Positions 28,832 through 37,615 of a stretch of 64,000 bases of DNA are shown here, one piece after another. The position numbers were made by a program, and so were the translations under genes. The DNA is taken from positions 1 through 64,000 of the forward strand of contig JAQIBS010000089.1 of assembly GCA_027858965.1 (NCBI GenBank). Direction: 5' to 3'. Positions within the stretch are counted from its first letter, which is position 1. Each line of letters opens with the position of its first letter. Below the pieces are notes generated by a model. The model was given only the letters and a program-made list of their open reading frames with translations, was not told the DNA's origin and ran no database searches. The stretch comes from Kiritimatiellia bacterium (GTDB lineage Bacteria > Verrucomicrobiota > Kiritimatiellia > RFP12 > UBA1067).

Positions 28832-28881
28832 AACGGCGTGATCTGATACGTCATCTGTCAAAAAACGGGTGTCTACAATAA
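28828..28881 (+). pseudogene. hicA: Truncated HicA toxin remnant
   Basis: Seventeen codons, MKRRDLIRHLSKNGCLQ, then a stop. The N-terminus is that of HicA (MKxRDLIRHLxxxGC), but the following RNA-binding and catalytic part (normally REGGxHxxxxxP) is missing. The downstream DNA soon becomes the GGTAGAAAAATGG-type repeat. The toxin is therefore dead, leaving an apparently intact antitoxin. Confidence 0.7.
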
Positions 28882-28954
28882 TATAAGCCATTAGGGCTTG
28901 GCCACCAGGAAGATTCAACGGAAGTGAATGCGCACCATGGAGTCCACGCATTTT

Positions 28955-29040
28955 TCACCTCTAAAATCTTTTACCTCAAAAAACCTACCACAAAACGCAC
29001 CCCATTTTTATACCCCTCTATTTTTCTACCTTCTCAACGA
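28955..29040. repeat. GGTAGAAAAATGG-type repeat overlapping the end of hrpA
   Basis: On the minus strand the words GGTAGAAAAAT, GGGTATAAAAATGG and GGTGCG recur as at 3757-3830 and 50480-50550. The last hrpA codons (VEKVEK, stop at 29018) are inside the first of these words. Confidence 0.7.
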
Positions 29041-32000
29041 AGATGGTCTCCCACAATTTGCGCAAGCGCTTTGATGAAACAGGTCTGGCTGTTTTCAGTT
29101 CCTGGGCAAAGAGTGAAACCCTGAACTCTTCAAGCAGCCAGCGGTATTGATTCAGAAGTTCTTTATCATGATGCGGTGAATGCTTCAACGCAGAAAAATC
29201 CAGATACTTACGCCAGTGTGGAGTAAACTCATCCAGCTTGCGTAAATCTGCATTAGGATTGCCCTGAGCACGTTGAATCCTGATGCGACAGGCCTCCATA
29301 TAGCGAGGGTAATGTTCCAGCACATCGCCTGGGACGCTCTCTGCAAAACCCGGGAAAACCAACCAGGCCAGCTGCTCAAAAATATCAATCTGGGTTGCCT
29401 CCACAAGATTCGCTAGTCCAACAACTTCCTCCAGATCTAAAGCGTTATTCAAAACAGATATCACCAGGCGACTCCTAGCAGTATGAGCTGCATGCAATTT
29501 TCCGTAACAGCTCTCCAGCCTCTCTTCAAAATCCACTTTACTCCGAATGGAACGACGCCCCTCTGTAAAGCTCTCGCGCAGAGCAGCCCGACCAATCTCA
29601 GCACCCAGTTGCCGGGATGATATTTCCAATTGAGTTAAATAGAGCGCCACGCTATTAGAGATTGATGGTGTCTGAAAATATCGTTTACAGGACTTTCCCA
29701 GAGCAATTGCAATGAGGCGACACACACCCGCCTGATGAGCCGCCAGAGCGGCATTTTTGTCAGCAAAAAGCTGAATCGAAACACTCTCCTGCTTATCAAC
29801 AAGGGCAGGAAAGTTTATCACCGGCCAGCCGCTCTTACCGATATCCACCTGCTCCGGCAGATCACCGAAATCCCAACTGTTTATTCCTTTTTGGTTCCAG
29901 TGGCTGTCCACAGCAGATGACTCCGCCGGCTCTTTAATCTCATGGCTGTAACGATCAATCAAATCAGAGAGATCACGACTGGAAGAGAGCTCTTTACCTT
30001 CATCATCAAAAACAAAGTAACGAACACGCAGATGATTGGGCCAGTCATCACGCAACCAGATTTCAGGGGGCACGCGAACCGAACGTGCACGATAAATGGC
30101 ATCCGAAAATGAATCCGGTAAAGATCCAAGTCCTGCTTCCATGTATGTTCTACAAATGGCAATAGTCTCGGCAACAGGCTGAAGCAATCTACGATATTTA
30201 GAAGGCAGCACATGAATCATCCAACGCAGCTTTTCATCCAAAGCCCCTGGTACCAGCCACTCACTCGGCCACTGTGCCACAACCGGCAGCATCGCAACCG
30301 GAGTTTCACAGGTGATGCCATCATTATCAGCCCCCTGATCATAACAATAGATCAATTTAAAACGCGTGCCTTTAAGAGTAATGTGCTCTGGAAAATCATG
30401 CTCCCGGTTACCGGCGGCCGGAAGATCTTCATCACGCATAATAAGAGAGTCAACTAAAGCAGGATCGGCCTCCTTGATCCATTGACGCAACTGAGCCGCA
30501 TTACAGATCTTTTGCGGCAGGCGCTCATCATAAAAGCCGACAGCAACTTCAGGATCAAATAAAGCCCCCTCGCTACGCATCTTAGTTTCAAGATCAAGCA
30601 GGGCATCTGTTTTCAACAAATTCTTCTTAAGAAATTCAGGACGGGGCGCGGGGAAATCACTCTGCAACAAACCATCACGAATAAATATCCGACGCGCGGC
30701 ATCCGGATCAATGCGACTGAAATCACGGTTACGTCCATCAGCAATAACAAGTCCGAAGAAGGTCACCCGTTCCTTTACACTGACAAAACCGCGACGTCCA
30801 TCCCAGTGTTCAGCCCAATACTGATATTTACAATGGTTGCGGGCAATCGGTTCAATCCATTCCGGTGAGATACATGCGGTCTGACGTGCAAACAAACGAG
30901 ATGTCTCAACCAGATCTCCGGTCAGCACCCACTCACGGCTAATCTGTTTATGTCCGTGCTTAAACTGCTTTTTGTTTTTATCAGATTTCTGCTCTTTAAA
31001 CTTAGCCAGTCCAGAGCCCGGAAATATAGAAAAGCGGATACCACGAGTTCCCTGATACTCATTGGTTTCCGGATCAAGATGTCCTATATTTGATATCAGG
31101 CCACGTAAAAGGGCGCGATGCATTCCATCTTCGCCACCGTTATATGACTCAACATCCAGCTTCAGCTGTTTGCATATTTTTTTAATCTGGCCATGCAGAT
31201 CAATCCACTCACGCATCTTGGGATACGAAAGAAAGTTCTCCTTACAGAGCTTACGCCTGCGACTTTGCGAGGTTGCACCACTCTCCTCGGTATACCATCG
31301 CCATAAACGCAGTAATCCGGAGAAATCTGAGGTGGAAGACAAGAAACGGGCGTGAAGACGATCTGCTTCTGCCTTTTTATCAATCGGACGCCGTTTGGGG
31401 TTATTACACTCCAAAGCAGCAACTACGATTAGGGTATCCCGCAATGCCTTTTCCCGGTCAGCGGCAAAGAGGATGGCACCCAGAGCAGGGCCAATCGGCA
31501 GATGCGAAAGCTGGCGGCCTAGACGGGTCAAGGTGTAACGGGAATCATCTTGTATATTGGAAGCAGGTTTAATTGCCCCCAGCAGGTCAAGCTTACGATA
31601 GCCCTCCTTTATAATGGCAATTGAGGGCGGTTCAATAAAGGGAAATGTGTCAATATCACCCAGATTAAGATCCATCATAGTCAGGATAACCCCTGCCAGG
31701 CTGGTCCTCAATATTTCGGGAGGTGTATAAACATCACGTTTCTTGAAATCATCCTGTGCGTAAAGACGAATACAAATGCCGGGAGCAACACGTCCGCAGC
31801 GTCCCTTACGCTGATTGGCGCTGGCCTGCGAAACAGCTTCAATTAACAGACGCTGTACCTGGGTTCGATGACTGTAGCGATTCAAGCGCACCAGACCTGA
31901 GTCAACAACGTATCGGATACCAGGGATAGTCACCGAAGTCTCAGCAACATTGGTCGACAGAATAATGCGTCGATTGGAAGAGGTCGTAAAGGCACGCTGC

Positions 32001-32788
32001 TGCTCTGCGGCAGGCAGTGATGCCAGCAGCGGAATAATCTCCGTTTGAGGCAGGCGGCGTCCTTTCAGGGTTTCAGCAGCATCGCGGATATCATGTTCAC
32101 CGGGAAGAAAGACAAGGATATCGCCTTCACCATCACAGATCAATTCATCGCAGGCATTTGCGATCTGAGCCGAAAGGTCCGCATCATCTTTCTCCTGTGG
32201 TGGACGCCAACGCAGTTCAATCGGGTAGATACGTCCCGGCACGGAAATAACAGGAGCGTCATTAAAAAATGAAGAGAACCGTTCAACATCCAATGTTGCC
32301 GAGCTAATAATAATTTTTAGATCGCGTCGTTTTCTGATAACACGTTTGAGGATACCCAGCAGAAAATCGATATTCAGAGAGCGTTCATGCGCTTCATCAA
32401 TAATGATGGTATCATAACGCTTAAAAAAGCGGTCATTGCGAGTCTCAGCCAGGAGGATGCCGTCGGTCATGAATTTCAGACGCGTCTGAGCAGAGATGAT
32501 CTTCTCAAAACGATGCTGACAGCCTACAAATCCACCCAGTTCCTGATGTAGCTCGGAGGCAACCCGTTTGGCCATGGTAAAGGCAGCCAGCCGACGCGGC
32601 TGAGTGCACCCTATCAATCCCTTCTTACCCCGGCCGGCATTCAATGCAATCTTCGGCAGCTGTGTAGTTTTACCGGAGCCGGTATCGCCACTGACAATAA
32701 TAACCTGATGCGATTGAATCGCAGAGCTTATTTCGTCGGCATGTGTCGCAATAGGAAGCTCGCGCGGAATTAACAAGGGTAGTTTCAT
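29018..32788 (-). CDS. hrpA: ATP-dependent RNA helicase HrpA
   Basis: Start at 32788 (MKLPLLIPRELPIA), giving 1256 residues, close to E. coli HrpA (about 1300). Walker A is SGDTGSGKTTQLP, the DEAH box is IIIDEAHERSLN, motif III is ISSATLD, and motif VI is QRKGRCGRVAPG. HA2/winged-helix, OB-fold and DUF3418 regions follow. HrpA is a DEAH-family 3'-5' helicase acting on stalled or collided ribosomes. The frame is open a further 240 bases upstream, but that includes a palindromic repeat and does not look coding. The C-terminal VEKVEK is repeat-derived. Confidence 0.95.
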   Translation of the reverse strand: MKLPLLIPRELPIATHADEISSAIQSHQVIIVSGDTGSGKTTQLPKIALNAGRGKKGLIGCTQPRRLAAFTMAKRVASELHQELGGFVGCQHRFEKIISAQTRLKFMTDGILLAETRNDRFFKRYDTIIIDEAHERSLNIDFLLGILKRVIRKRRDLKIIISSATLDVERFSSFFNDAPVISVPGRIYPIELRWRPPQEKDDADLSAQIANACDELICDGEGDILVFLPGEHDIRDAAETLKGRRLPQTEIIPLLASLPAAEQQRAFTTSSNRRIILSTNVAETSVTIPGIRYVVDSGLVRLNRYSHRTQVQRLLIEAVSQASANQRKGRCGRVAPGICIRLYAQDDFKKRDVYTPPEILRTSLAGVILTMMDLNLGDIDTFPFIEPPSIAIIKEGYRKLDLLGAIKPASNIQDDSRYTLTRLGRQLSHLPIGPALGAILFAADREKALRDTLIVVAALECNNPKRRPIDKKAEADRLHARFLSSTSDFSGLLRLWRWYTEESGATSQSRRRKLCKENFLSYPKMREWIDLHGQIKKICKQLKLDVESYNGGEDGMHRALLRGLISNIGHLDPETNEYQGTRGIRFSIFPGSGLAKFKEQKSDKNKKQFKHGHKQISREWVLTGDLVETSRLFARQTACISPEWIEPIARNHCKYQYWAEHWDGRRGFVSVKERVTFFGLVIADGRNRDFSRIDPDAARRIFIRDGLLQSDFPAPRPEFLKKNLLKTDALLDLETKMRSEGALFDPEVAVGFYDERLPQKICNAAQLRQWIKEADPALVDSLIMRDEDLPAAGNREHDFPEHITLKGTRFKLIYCYDQGADNDGITCETPVAMLPVVAQWPSEWLVPGALDEKLRWMIHVLPSKYRRLLQPVAETIAICRTYMEAGLGSLPDSFSDAIYRARSVRVPPEIWLRDDWPNHLRVRYFVFDDEGKELSSSRDLSDLIDRYSHEIKEPAESSAVDSHWNQKGINSWDFGDLPEQVDIGKSGWPVINFPALVDKQESVSIQLFADKNAALAAHQAGVCRLIAIALGKSCKRYFQTPSISNSVALYLTQLEISSRQLGAEIGRAALRESFTEGRRSIRSKVDFEERLESCYGKLHAAHTARSRLVISVLNNALDLEEVVGLANLVEATQIDIFEQLAWLVFPGFAESVPGDVLEHYPRYMEACRIRIQRAQGNPNADLRKLDEFTPHWRKYLDFSALKHSPHHDKELLNQYRWLLEEFRVSLFAQELKTARPVSSKRLRKLWETIFVEKVEK

Positions 32789-32983
32789 GAAACCTTTTTT
32801 ACTCAATTTTTGCGTTTTGTTTACAGATAAACTTTCGTGGCAACAGAGTACCAAAATAACACACGGAAAAGCCAAAATATATTTTATTGATGAAAGTCGA
32901 TGCCAAGGCTGTAACACCGTGCTCTGGAGGGACCGTGGCTCACGGTCCGCAAACATCCCGATTAACATATTATTTTCTAATAA
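32789..32983. repeat. Spacer with the GGACCGTG hairpin
   Basis: GGACCGTG-gct-CACGGTCC occupies 32930-32948, preceded by the word CAAGGCTGTAACACCG that is also found at 21704 (CAAGGCGGTAACACCG). It lies between the divergent hrpA gene and the VTC cluster control region. Confidence 0.7.
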
Positions 32984-33051
32984 AAATATTACAATATTGT
33001 AATATTTATCTAACATTTTCTCTAACAATTATCTAACAAAAATGATAAAAT
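32984..33051 (+). promoter_or_regulatory. Candidate operator/promoter of the VTC-CotH cluster
   Basis: 32984-33007 is a 24-bp perfect palindrome (half-site AAATATTACAAT). It is followed by three direct repeats of TCTAACA starting at 33009, 33021 and 33032, a spacing of 12 and 11 bases, and a -10-like TAAAAT at 33046-33051. Short direct repeats about one helical turn apart just upstream of the -10 are the layout of PhoB/PhoP-type boxes. That a phosphate regulator binds here is inference, strengthened by the polyphosphate-type enzyme encoded downstream. Confidence 0.5.
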
Positions 33052-33083
33052 GGTAATTAAATAATTTGGAGTTGTGGCATAAA

Positions 33084-33908
33084 ATGTTCAAACGCAGAGA
33101 TAACAAAAGAAAAGACTGGTTAACGCGTTATGAGGCCAAGTATATAATCCCGGAGAGTCTTGCACATGAGGTAAGAGATTTTATTGTCCCTTTCTGCAAA
33201 CCTGACAGCCACGCAAGCAAGGTTGACCTACCGATATACACTATAACAACCCTGCAGCTGGATAATCAGGAATACTCACTGCACTTTGCAAAAGAGCGGG
33301 AAGCGATAAAACGATTTAAGCTGAGAGTCAGAACATACGGGGAGATCGGATCTGCACCGATATTTACAGAGATAAAATCCAAACTGGAAAACACAATTAT
33401 TAAGAACCGTGTGGCAATTCCGTTTACAGATTGGAACCGGGATTTAATTTTCGGGCTTAAGTTACCGGAGTGCTTGAAGAGCGACAGACAGATAAGGGAC
33501 TTTTTACAGTTCAAACGCTTGATCTGGGAGACCGGAGCTCAACCGACGGCATTAATACGCTATGAAAGAGAGTCCTACGTAGGATCAATTGACAGATATG
33601 CCAGAATCACATTTGACCGAAAACTTGAGTATCAAATGTCTGATTCATGGACAGATTTTGGACGAAGCGGTATTTGGCACGGGATGGATTCATCCGAAGC
33701 ACAGGGGTTTGGTCTCCCCTACTCAGGCGTTGTGCTGGAGGTAAAAACTCTCAGTCACACACCCACCTGGGTACAGGACCTGGTGGAGAGATTTCAGTTA
33801 AGAAAATCTGGAAACTGCAAGTACTCAACAGCGATATGGCGCGAAGGATACTTTCGTGGTTATCCGCATACGAATGCTTTCGCAGAGGAGATTCTTAACT
33901 CTGTTTAA
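33084..33908 (+). CDS. VTC-domain polyphosphate polymerase family protein
   Basis: 274 residues from the ATG at 33084; an in-frame TTG at 33066 is the alternative start. The triphosphate-tunnel residues of the VTC family are in place: RYEAKY (about 15-20), RFKLRVRTYG, EIKSK (96-100), RYERESYVG, RITFDRKLEY, LEVKT (E219, K221) and KYS (246-248). By analogy with yeast Vtc4, it should polymerise phosphate from ATP at the cytosolic face. Bacterial members commonly sit beside DUF4956 and CotH genes, as here. No membrane helix or signal is seen. First gene of a five-gene cluster. Confidence 0.88.
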   Translation: MFKRRDNKRKDWLTRYEAKYIIPESLAHEVRDFIVPFCKPDSHASKVDLPIYTITTLQLDNQEYSLHFAKEREAIKRFKLRVRTYGEIGSAPIFTEIKSKLENTIIKNRVAIPFTDWNRDLIFGLKLPECLKSDRQIRDFLQFKRLIWETGAQPTALIRYERESYVGSIDRYARITFDRKLEYQMSDSWTDFGRSGIWHGMDSSEAQGFGLPYSGVVLEVKTLSHTPTWVQDLVERFQLRKSGNCKYSTAIWREGYFRGYPHTNAFAEEILNSV

Positions 33909-33955
33909 GAATTTGATTTTATTAAGGTATATATTTTTATGAAAGAGGTTTGTCT

Positions 33956-34645
33956 TTGAACGATTATTTATCAATGTTTTTTGGAACACCGACTGAGCTT
34001 ACGGTACCGACTATTGCCGGTGCGCTTATCCTGAGTTTTCTACTTTCAATGATTTTTGCGGTGGTCTATCAGATGACCTTCAGAGGTTTTTCATACTCAC
34101 GTTCATATATCCACACCATGGTACTGGGCAGCATGGTGACATGTATGCTGATTATGGCTGTGGGCAGTAATCTAGCACGCGGCATGGGTATACTGGGAAC
34201 ACTGGCTATTATCCGGTTCAGGACACCCGTGCGTGATCCCCGAGATGCAATGTTCCTCTTTGCCTGCCTAGGAGTGGGCATATCCTGTGGATCAGGGATG
34301 CCTAAGGTTGCCATGACAGGCACAGCACTAATTAATATCGTGGCATTGATCCTTCACTGGGCTCCTTTTGCCTCACGTAGAGAGTATGAAGGACTGTTGC
34401 GGTTTTCAATGAAAAGCAATGACAAAGAGGCCGAAAAAAACATTCAGGATATACTGGTGCGATACTGTGACTCCTTTTATATGCTAGGCATGCGTGATGC
34501 GGAGCAGGGCGAAAGTGTTGAGCTCTCATATCAACTGCGCCTGATTGATCCATCATACCAGCAGGATATTATTTCTGAACTTAAGAAAAGCGGACTTATT
34601 AATGACCCGGTTCTAATGATGCAAAGAACCACCGTAGAACTTTAG
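33956..34645 (+). CDS. DUF4956 family membrane protein
   Basis: Start taken as TTG at 33956, with AAAGAGG seven bases upstream; a TTG at 33950 is the alternative. 229 residues, with about four membrane segments in the first 140 (TIAGALILSFLLSMIFAVVY, MVLGSMVTCMLIMAVG, FLFACLGVGISCG, ALINIVALILHW). The conserved DUF4956 block GILGTLAIIRFRTPVRDPRDA lies between helices two and three. The C-terminal 85 residues are soluble and ACT/ferredoxin-like in pattern. Function is unknown; the family travels with VTC polymerases and may move or anchor their product. Gap of ten bases to the adaptor gene. Confidence 0.85.
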   Translation: MNDYLSMFFGTPTELTVPTIAGALILSFLLSMIFAVVYQMTFRGFSYSRSYIHTMVLGSMVTCMLIMAVGSNLARGMGILGTLAIIRFRTPVRDPRDAMFLFACLGVGISCGSGMPKVAMTGTALINIVALILHWAPFASRREYEGLLRFSMKSNDKEAEKNIQDILVRYCDSFYMLGMRDAEQGESVELSYQLRLIDPSYQQDIISELKKSGLINDPVLMMQRTTVEL

Positions 34646-34654
34646 GACTTTTAA

Positions 34655-35884
34655 ATGACAAAAGATTTCAAAAGAAAAAAAATGCGACAATCCGTGAGTA
34701 TGTCAGTTAAACGACTCTCCAGAGTGAGTCTGTTTATACTGATTATTGTGATGATCCCGTTTGTTTCAACCCTGGTGATCAGGAACCAGAAGCCTGATAG
34801 ATTCACCGGTATTGTAGAGTCTGAATCTGAAACAGTAGGATCAATTAATTCTTCCCGCATTATCTCAATTGAGGTATACCCCGGACAGAGCGTAAAACCA
34901 GGAGATGTACTGGTGCGGCTGGAACCCACCGACCGGGCCATGGAACTGGCCATGAATCAGGCCCGTCTCATGGACTATGAACAAAGCCTGTTGCGCTACG
35001 AACAAACTCAGTTGCAATACAGACAGAGTCTTCAGGAATCTGCCAGAAAATACCGTCAGCTGGTGGAAGAGGCCGCTGTTGAACTTGAGCAGGAAAAAAT
35101 GAACAAGGCTAGAGATGAAGCCGAACTAACGGGTTTAGAAGAGGAGATCAAACATCTGCAGCCACTGGTTGAAAAAAGAGTTGTCAGCGAACTTGAACTT
35201 ACTGCACTCAGACCTAGAATAGCCACTCTTAAAATCACTATCAAACAATATAAACCTCTGACCAACGCCCTTCAGCACAGACTTGATCAGACCAAATCCG
35301 CTTTGAATGAGGTAATGAAGCTTCAGGTTTCTTTGGATTTCAACAAAACCCTTAACCCTCTTGAACTATCCCTCAAGAAGGCCAGAGAGAGCTGCACTCA
35401 TATGGAGGTTGTGGAACCATCGGTACTACGTGCCACACGGCAAGGTATTGTCTCTCGCATCCAGCATCAAGCTGGTGATGTTGTCTCAGCGGGAGATCCT
35501 ATCGTAAGAATCGCATCGCAATCATCCCTGTATATAATTGGTCTTCTACCACAAAGCCAGGGGAAAAATGTTACAGTCGGGGAAAAACTCTCTGTAATAC
35601 GCATCACAGAACAGAGAGAAAACGTTGTCTTGACCACAGAAGTGGAATCTCTGGACCCCGAAGTTATGGACCTGATTGATCCATTCAACCCGTCACCACG
35701 TGTTCCCCTGCGCGGTCGCAGGGTGCGCCTGCGCATTATTAACGAAAAACACAATTTGGTTCCGGGCGAAACCGTATTCCTTCAACCGCCAGAAACAGAA
35801 TCTACAGTTGACAATATCATGCGCTGCTTTATTCCAGGAAATGGCACCCGGCAGCAAAATATTTTCACAACAGGCAGCCAGTAA
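34655..35884 (+). CDS. HlyD/RND-type periplasmic adaptor protein
   Basis: 409 residues with one N-terminal membrane helix (about 22-45). A split biotinyl-lipoyl domain (IEVYPGQSVKPGDVLVRLEPTD and RIQHQAGDVVSAGDPIVRIA) flanks a long alpha-helical hairpin (about 105-235) rich in Glu, Leu and Lys. This is a membrane-fusion protein that bridges an inner-membrane partner to TolC. AGGA overlapping the preceding stop gives translational coupling. Unusually, no ABC, RND or MFS pump is encoded in the cluster; the DUF4956 protein is the only polytopic membrane protein beside it. Confidence 0.87.
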   Translation: MTKDFKRKKMRQSVSMSVKRLSRVSLFILIIVMIPFVSTLVIRNQKPDRFTGIVESESETVGSINSSRIISIEVYPGQSVKPGDVLVRLEPTDRAMELAMNQARLMDYEQSLLRYEQTQLQYRQSLQESARKYRQLVEEAAVELEQEKMNKARDEAELTGLEEEIKHLQPLVEKRVVSELELTALRPRIATLKITIKQYKPLTNALQHRLDQTKSALNEVMKLQVSLDFNKTLNPLELSLKKARESCTHMEVVEPSVLRATRQGIVSRIQHQAGDVVSAGDPIVRIASQSSLYIIGLLPQSQGKNVTVGEKLSVIRITEQRENVVLTTEVESLDPEVMDLIDPFNPSPRVPLRGRRVRLRIINEKHNLVPGETVFLQPPETESTVDNIMRCFIPGNGTRQQNIFTTGSQ

Positions 35885-35890
35885 CGAATG

Positions 35891-36011
35891 CTACTAATGC
35901 AGCGGAGCCGCAACCAAACTAAACCCTTGTGATATGCAAATCTTTTTTCTATCTTTGAACAGTTGTGCGAAAGACATCGCTGCATTAGTCAACAAAGCTT
36001 CGCGTTGCATA
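35891..36011 (+). repeat. Composite palindromic element, copy A
   Basis: Arms ACTAATGCAGCG (35893-35904) and CGCTGCATTAGT (35978-35989) are a perfect 12-bp inverted repeat. The inner hairpin GCGG-ag-CCGC and the word CAACCAAACTAAACCC follow the left arm; CAAC..GTTG (35990-36007) follows the right arm. It sits inside the cluster, between the adaptor and TolC genes. Confidence 0.85.
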
Positions 36012-36092
36012 GAAGAATGGATAAAGGTTCGTTCATGAAGGTCCGGCACTCCTATAAAAATTTAAACATATACTTGTGTTAACATAACAATT

Positions 36093-37505
36093 ATGAAATT
36101 ACGTTATAAATCAATTTTTCTCTCTTTTGCTAGCTTAACCGTATTTTGCGGCTGTATGAGCAGCAGAACTATCACTGAAGCAGCACCAGGTGCTATTCAG
36201 AAACCCGATGCACTTGAAAGCAATATAACAGAGAAAACAGAGCAGGACATAATAACGCCTGCCAGTGGCTTTACCTGGAATGAGCTAGCCCGGATCGCCG
36301 CCCTGCGAAACAGCGAATCTCAACTTCTGGCCCTATCTATTAAACGTGATTTCTTACAAAACAAGGCTGAACGCTCCTGGAGAAATCCTCAACTCAGATT
36401 AAAAGCCAGCGATGGCAAAACAGATGAGTATTCCACCAATGGCAGCTCACAACATGAAAACAGTGATGCCAACACAGTCGGACTCCGTTTTTATATCAGC
36501 AACCCCTTTGTTAATCACTGGATAAAAAAACAATCAACAAAATCTGCAGCCCTTTTAACAACAAGCGCCGATGAACTCGCCTATGCAACATACTGCGAAA
36601 CAAAAACACAGTGCCTTGAAAGTGCAATCATCAGTGATCAGATCTCACAAATTCGCAGAAGCCTCAAACTACAGCAGCGCATATGCAGCGAATATAAAAC
36701 TTTAATAAAAGACGGATATATCGCTCCCCTGAAAATCATTAAAGCTGAGATCAAACTGGCGGAGATTGAACTCAAGCTATCGCAAAAAGAGCACGAACAC
36801 AGCAACCGGCTTTATCAATTGGCCTTGCTAACCGGATTAACTCTGGAGCAGCTTCAGCTGCAGCCTCTTGACTCTCAAACACTCTCAAGCCCTGATTCTC
36901 TAAACATTGACGACTTAACCGCTTTTGCCATATTGTGCCGCCCTGACTTGAAAAGAGTTAGGAGCGAGATCGATTTTGCCTTAACAGATATCAAGATTGC
37001 GGAAGCTAAGATGATCCCATGGTTTGAATATGCGGAGGGTGCTTACAGGGACACAAGCTCAGATAGCGTTAAATATAATAATCCAGGGCAAACCTACTCG
37101 GATGAAGACGGTGACGAATGGTATGTCCGCACCGGCATCAACATTCCCATTTTCAGCTGGATGGGCGATGAGGTCAATCTGGCTAAGGCCTCCCTGAATG
37201 AGGCTCAACTTCAGGAGGTCATCCTGTTAAACTCCATCAGAGAAGAGATTCAGGTCGGGGTAAAAAACTACAATGATGCCTATCAGAGCAAATCTCATTT
37301 TGAGGAACGGGTTAACGAACAGCTGAAGTCATTTGAGAAACAGATTCGTGATGTTAACAGCACTAAAACAATTATTGCACCCGAGATCCTTAATCTGGAG
37401 GAACAGCTCTGCTCTTATAAACAAAGCGTTCGGGAAAATTTATATACGTGTTTAAAAATGAAACTCTACCTTGAATCCGTGGTTGGCGGCACAGAACTGA
37501 AATAA
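36093..37505 (+). CDS. TolC family outer-membrane lipoprotein
   Basis: 470 residues. A signal peptide ends in a lipobox-like FCGC (Cys near residue 21), so the protein is probably lipid-anchored like NodT/OprM. The rest is the repeated helical-barrel and beta-barrel plan of TolC, with long helices such as SLKLQQRICSEYKTLIKDG and ADARPDLKR-like block LCRPDLKRVRSEIDFAL. It should form the outer-membrane channel for the adaptor encoded upstream. No strong ribosome site is visible before the ATG, and a palindromic element separates it from the adaptor gene. Confidence 0.87.
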   Translation: MKLRYKSIFLSFASLTVFCGCMSSRTITEAAPGAIQKPDALESNITEKTEQDIITPASGFTWNELARIAALRNSESQLLALSIKRDFLQNKAERSWRNPQLRLKASDGKTDEYSTNGSSQHENSDANTVGLRFYISNPFVNHWIKKQSTKSAALLTTSADELAYATYCETKTQCLESAIISDQISQIRRSLKLQQRICSEYKTLIKDGYIAPLKIIKAEIKLAEIELKLSQKEHEHSNRLYQLALLTGLTLEQLQLQPLDSQTLSSPDSLNIDDLTAFAILCRPDLKRVRSEIDFALTDIKIAEAKMIPWFEYAEGAYRDTSSDSVKYNNPGQTYSDEDGDEWYVRTGINIPIFSWMGDEVNLAKASLNEAQLQEVILLNSIREEIQVGVKNYNDAYQSKSHFEERVNEQLKSFEKQIRDVNSTKTIIAPEILNLEEQLCSYKQSVRENLYTCLKMKLYLESVVGGTELK

Positions 37506-37509
37506 TTAA

Positions 37510-37606
37510 TACTTCTAAAAAAATGCGTCGCAAACATGATGTGATTTAAGAACAGAGATACTAACAGTCTAAACACCTAAAAACCTGCATCCTATGGGAT
37601 GCTAGA
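37510..37606 (+). repeat. Upstream hairpin element, copy 1
   Basis: Contains ATGCGTCGCAAACATGATG, GTGATTTAAGAACAGAG, ATACTAA, and the hairpin GCATCC-tat-GGATGC (inside GCATCCTATGGGATGC) ten bases before the cotH-like start. Copy 2 (62028-62137) matches the first 45 bases almost exactly. Confidence 0.75.
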
Positions 37607-37615
37607 GATCCCAAT

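Noticed and set aside
32789-33028. 80-residue N-terminal extension of HrpA
   Set aside because: Runs through the GGACCGTG hairpin repeat, has no ribosome site and does not resemble HrpA; the ATG at 32788 fits the family.
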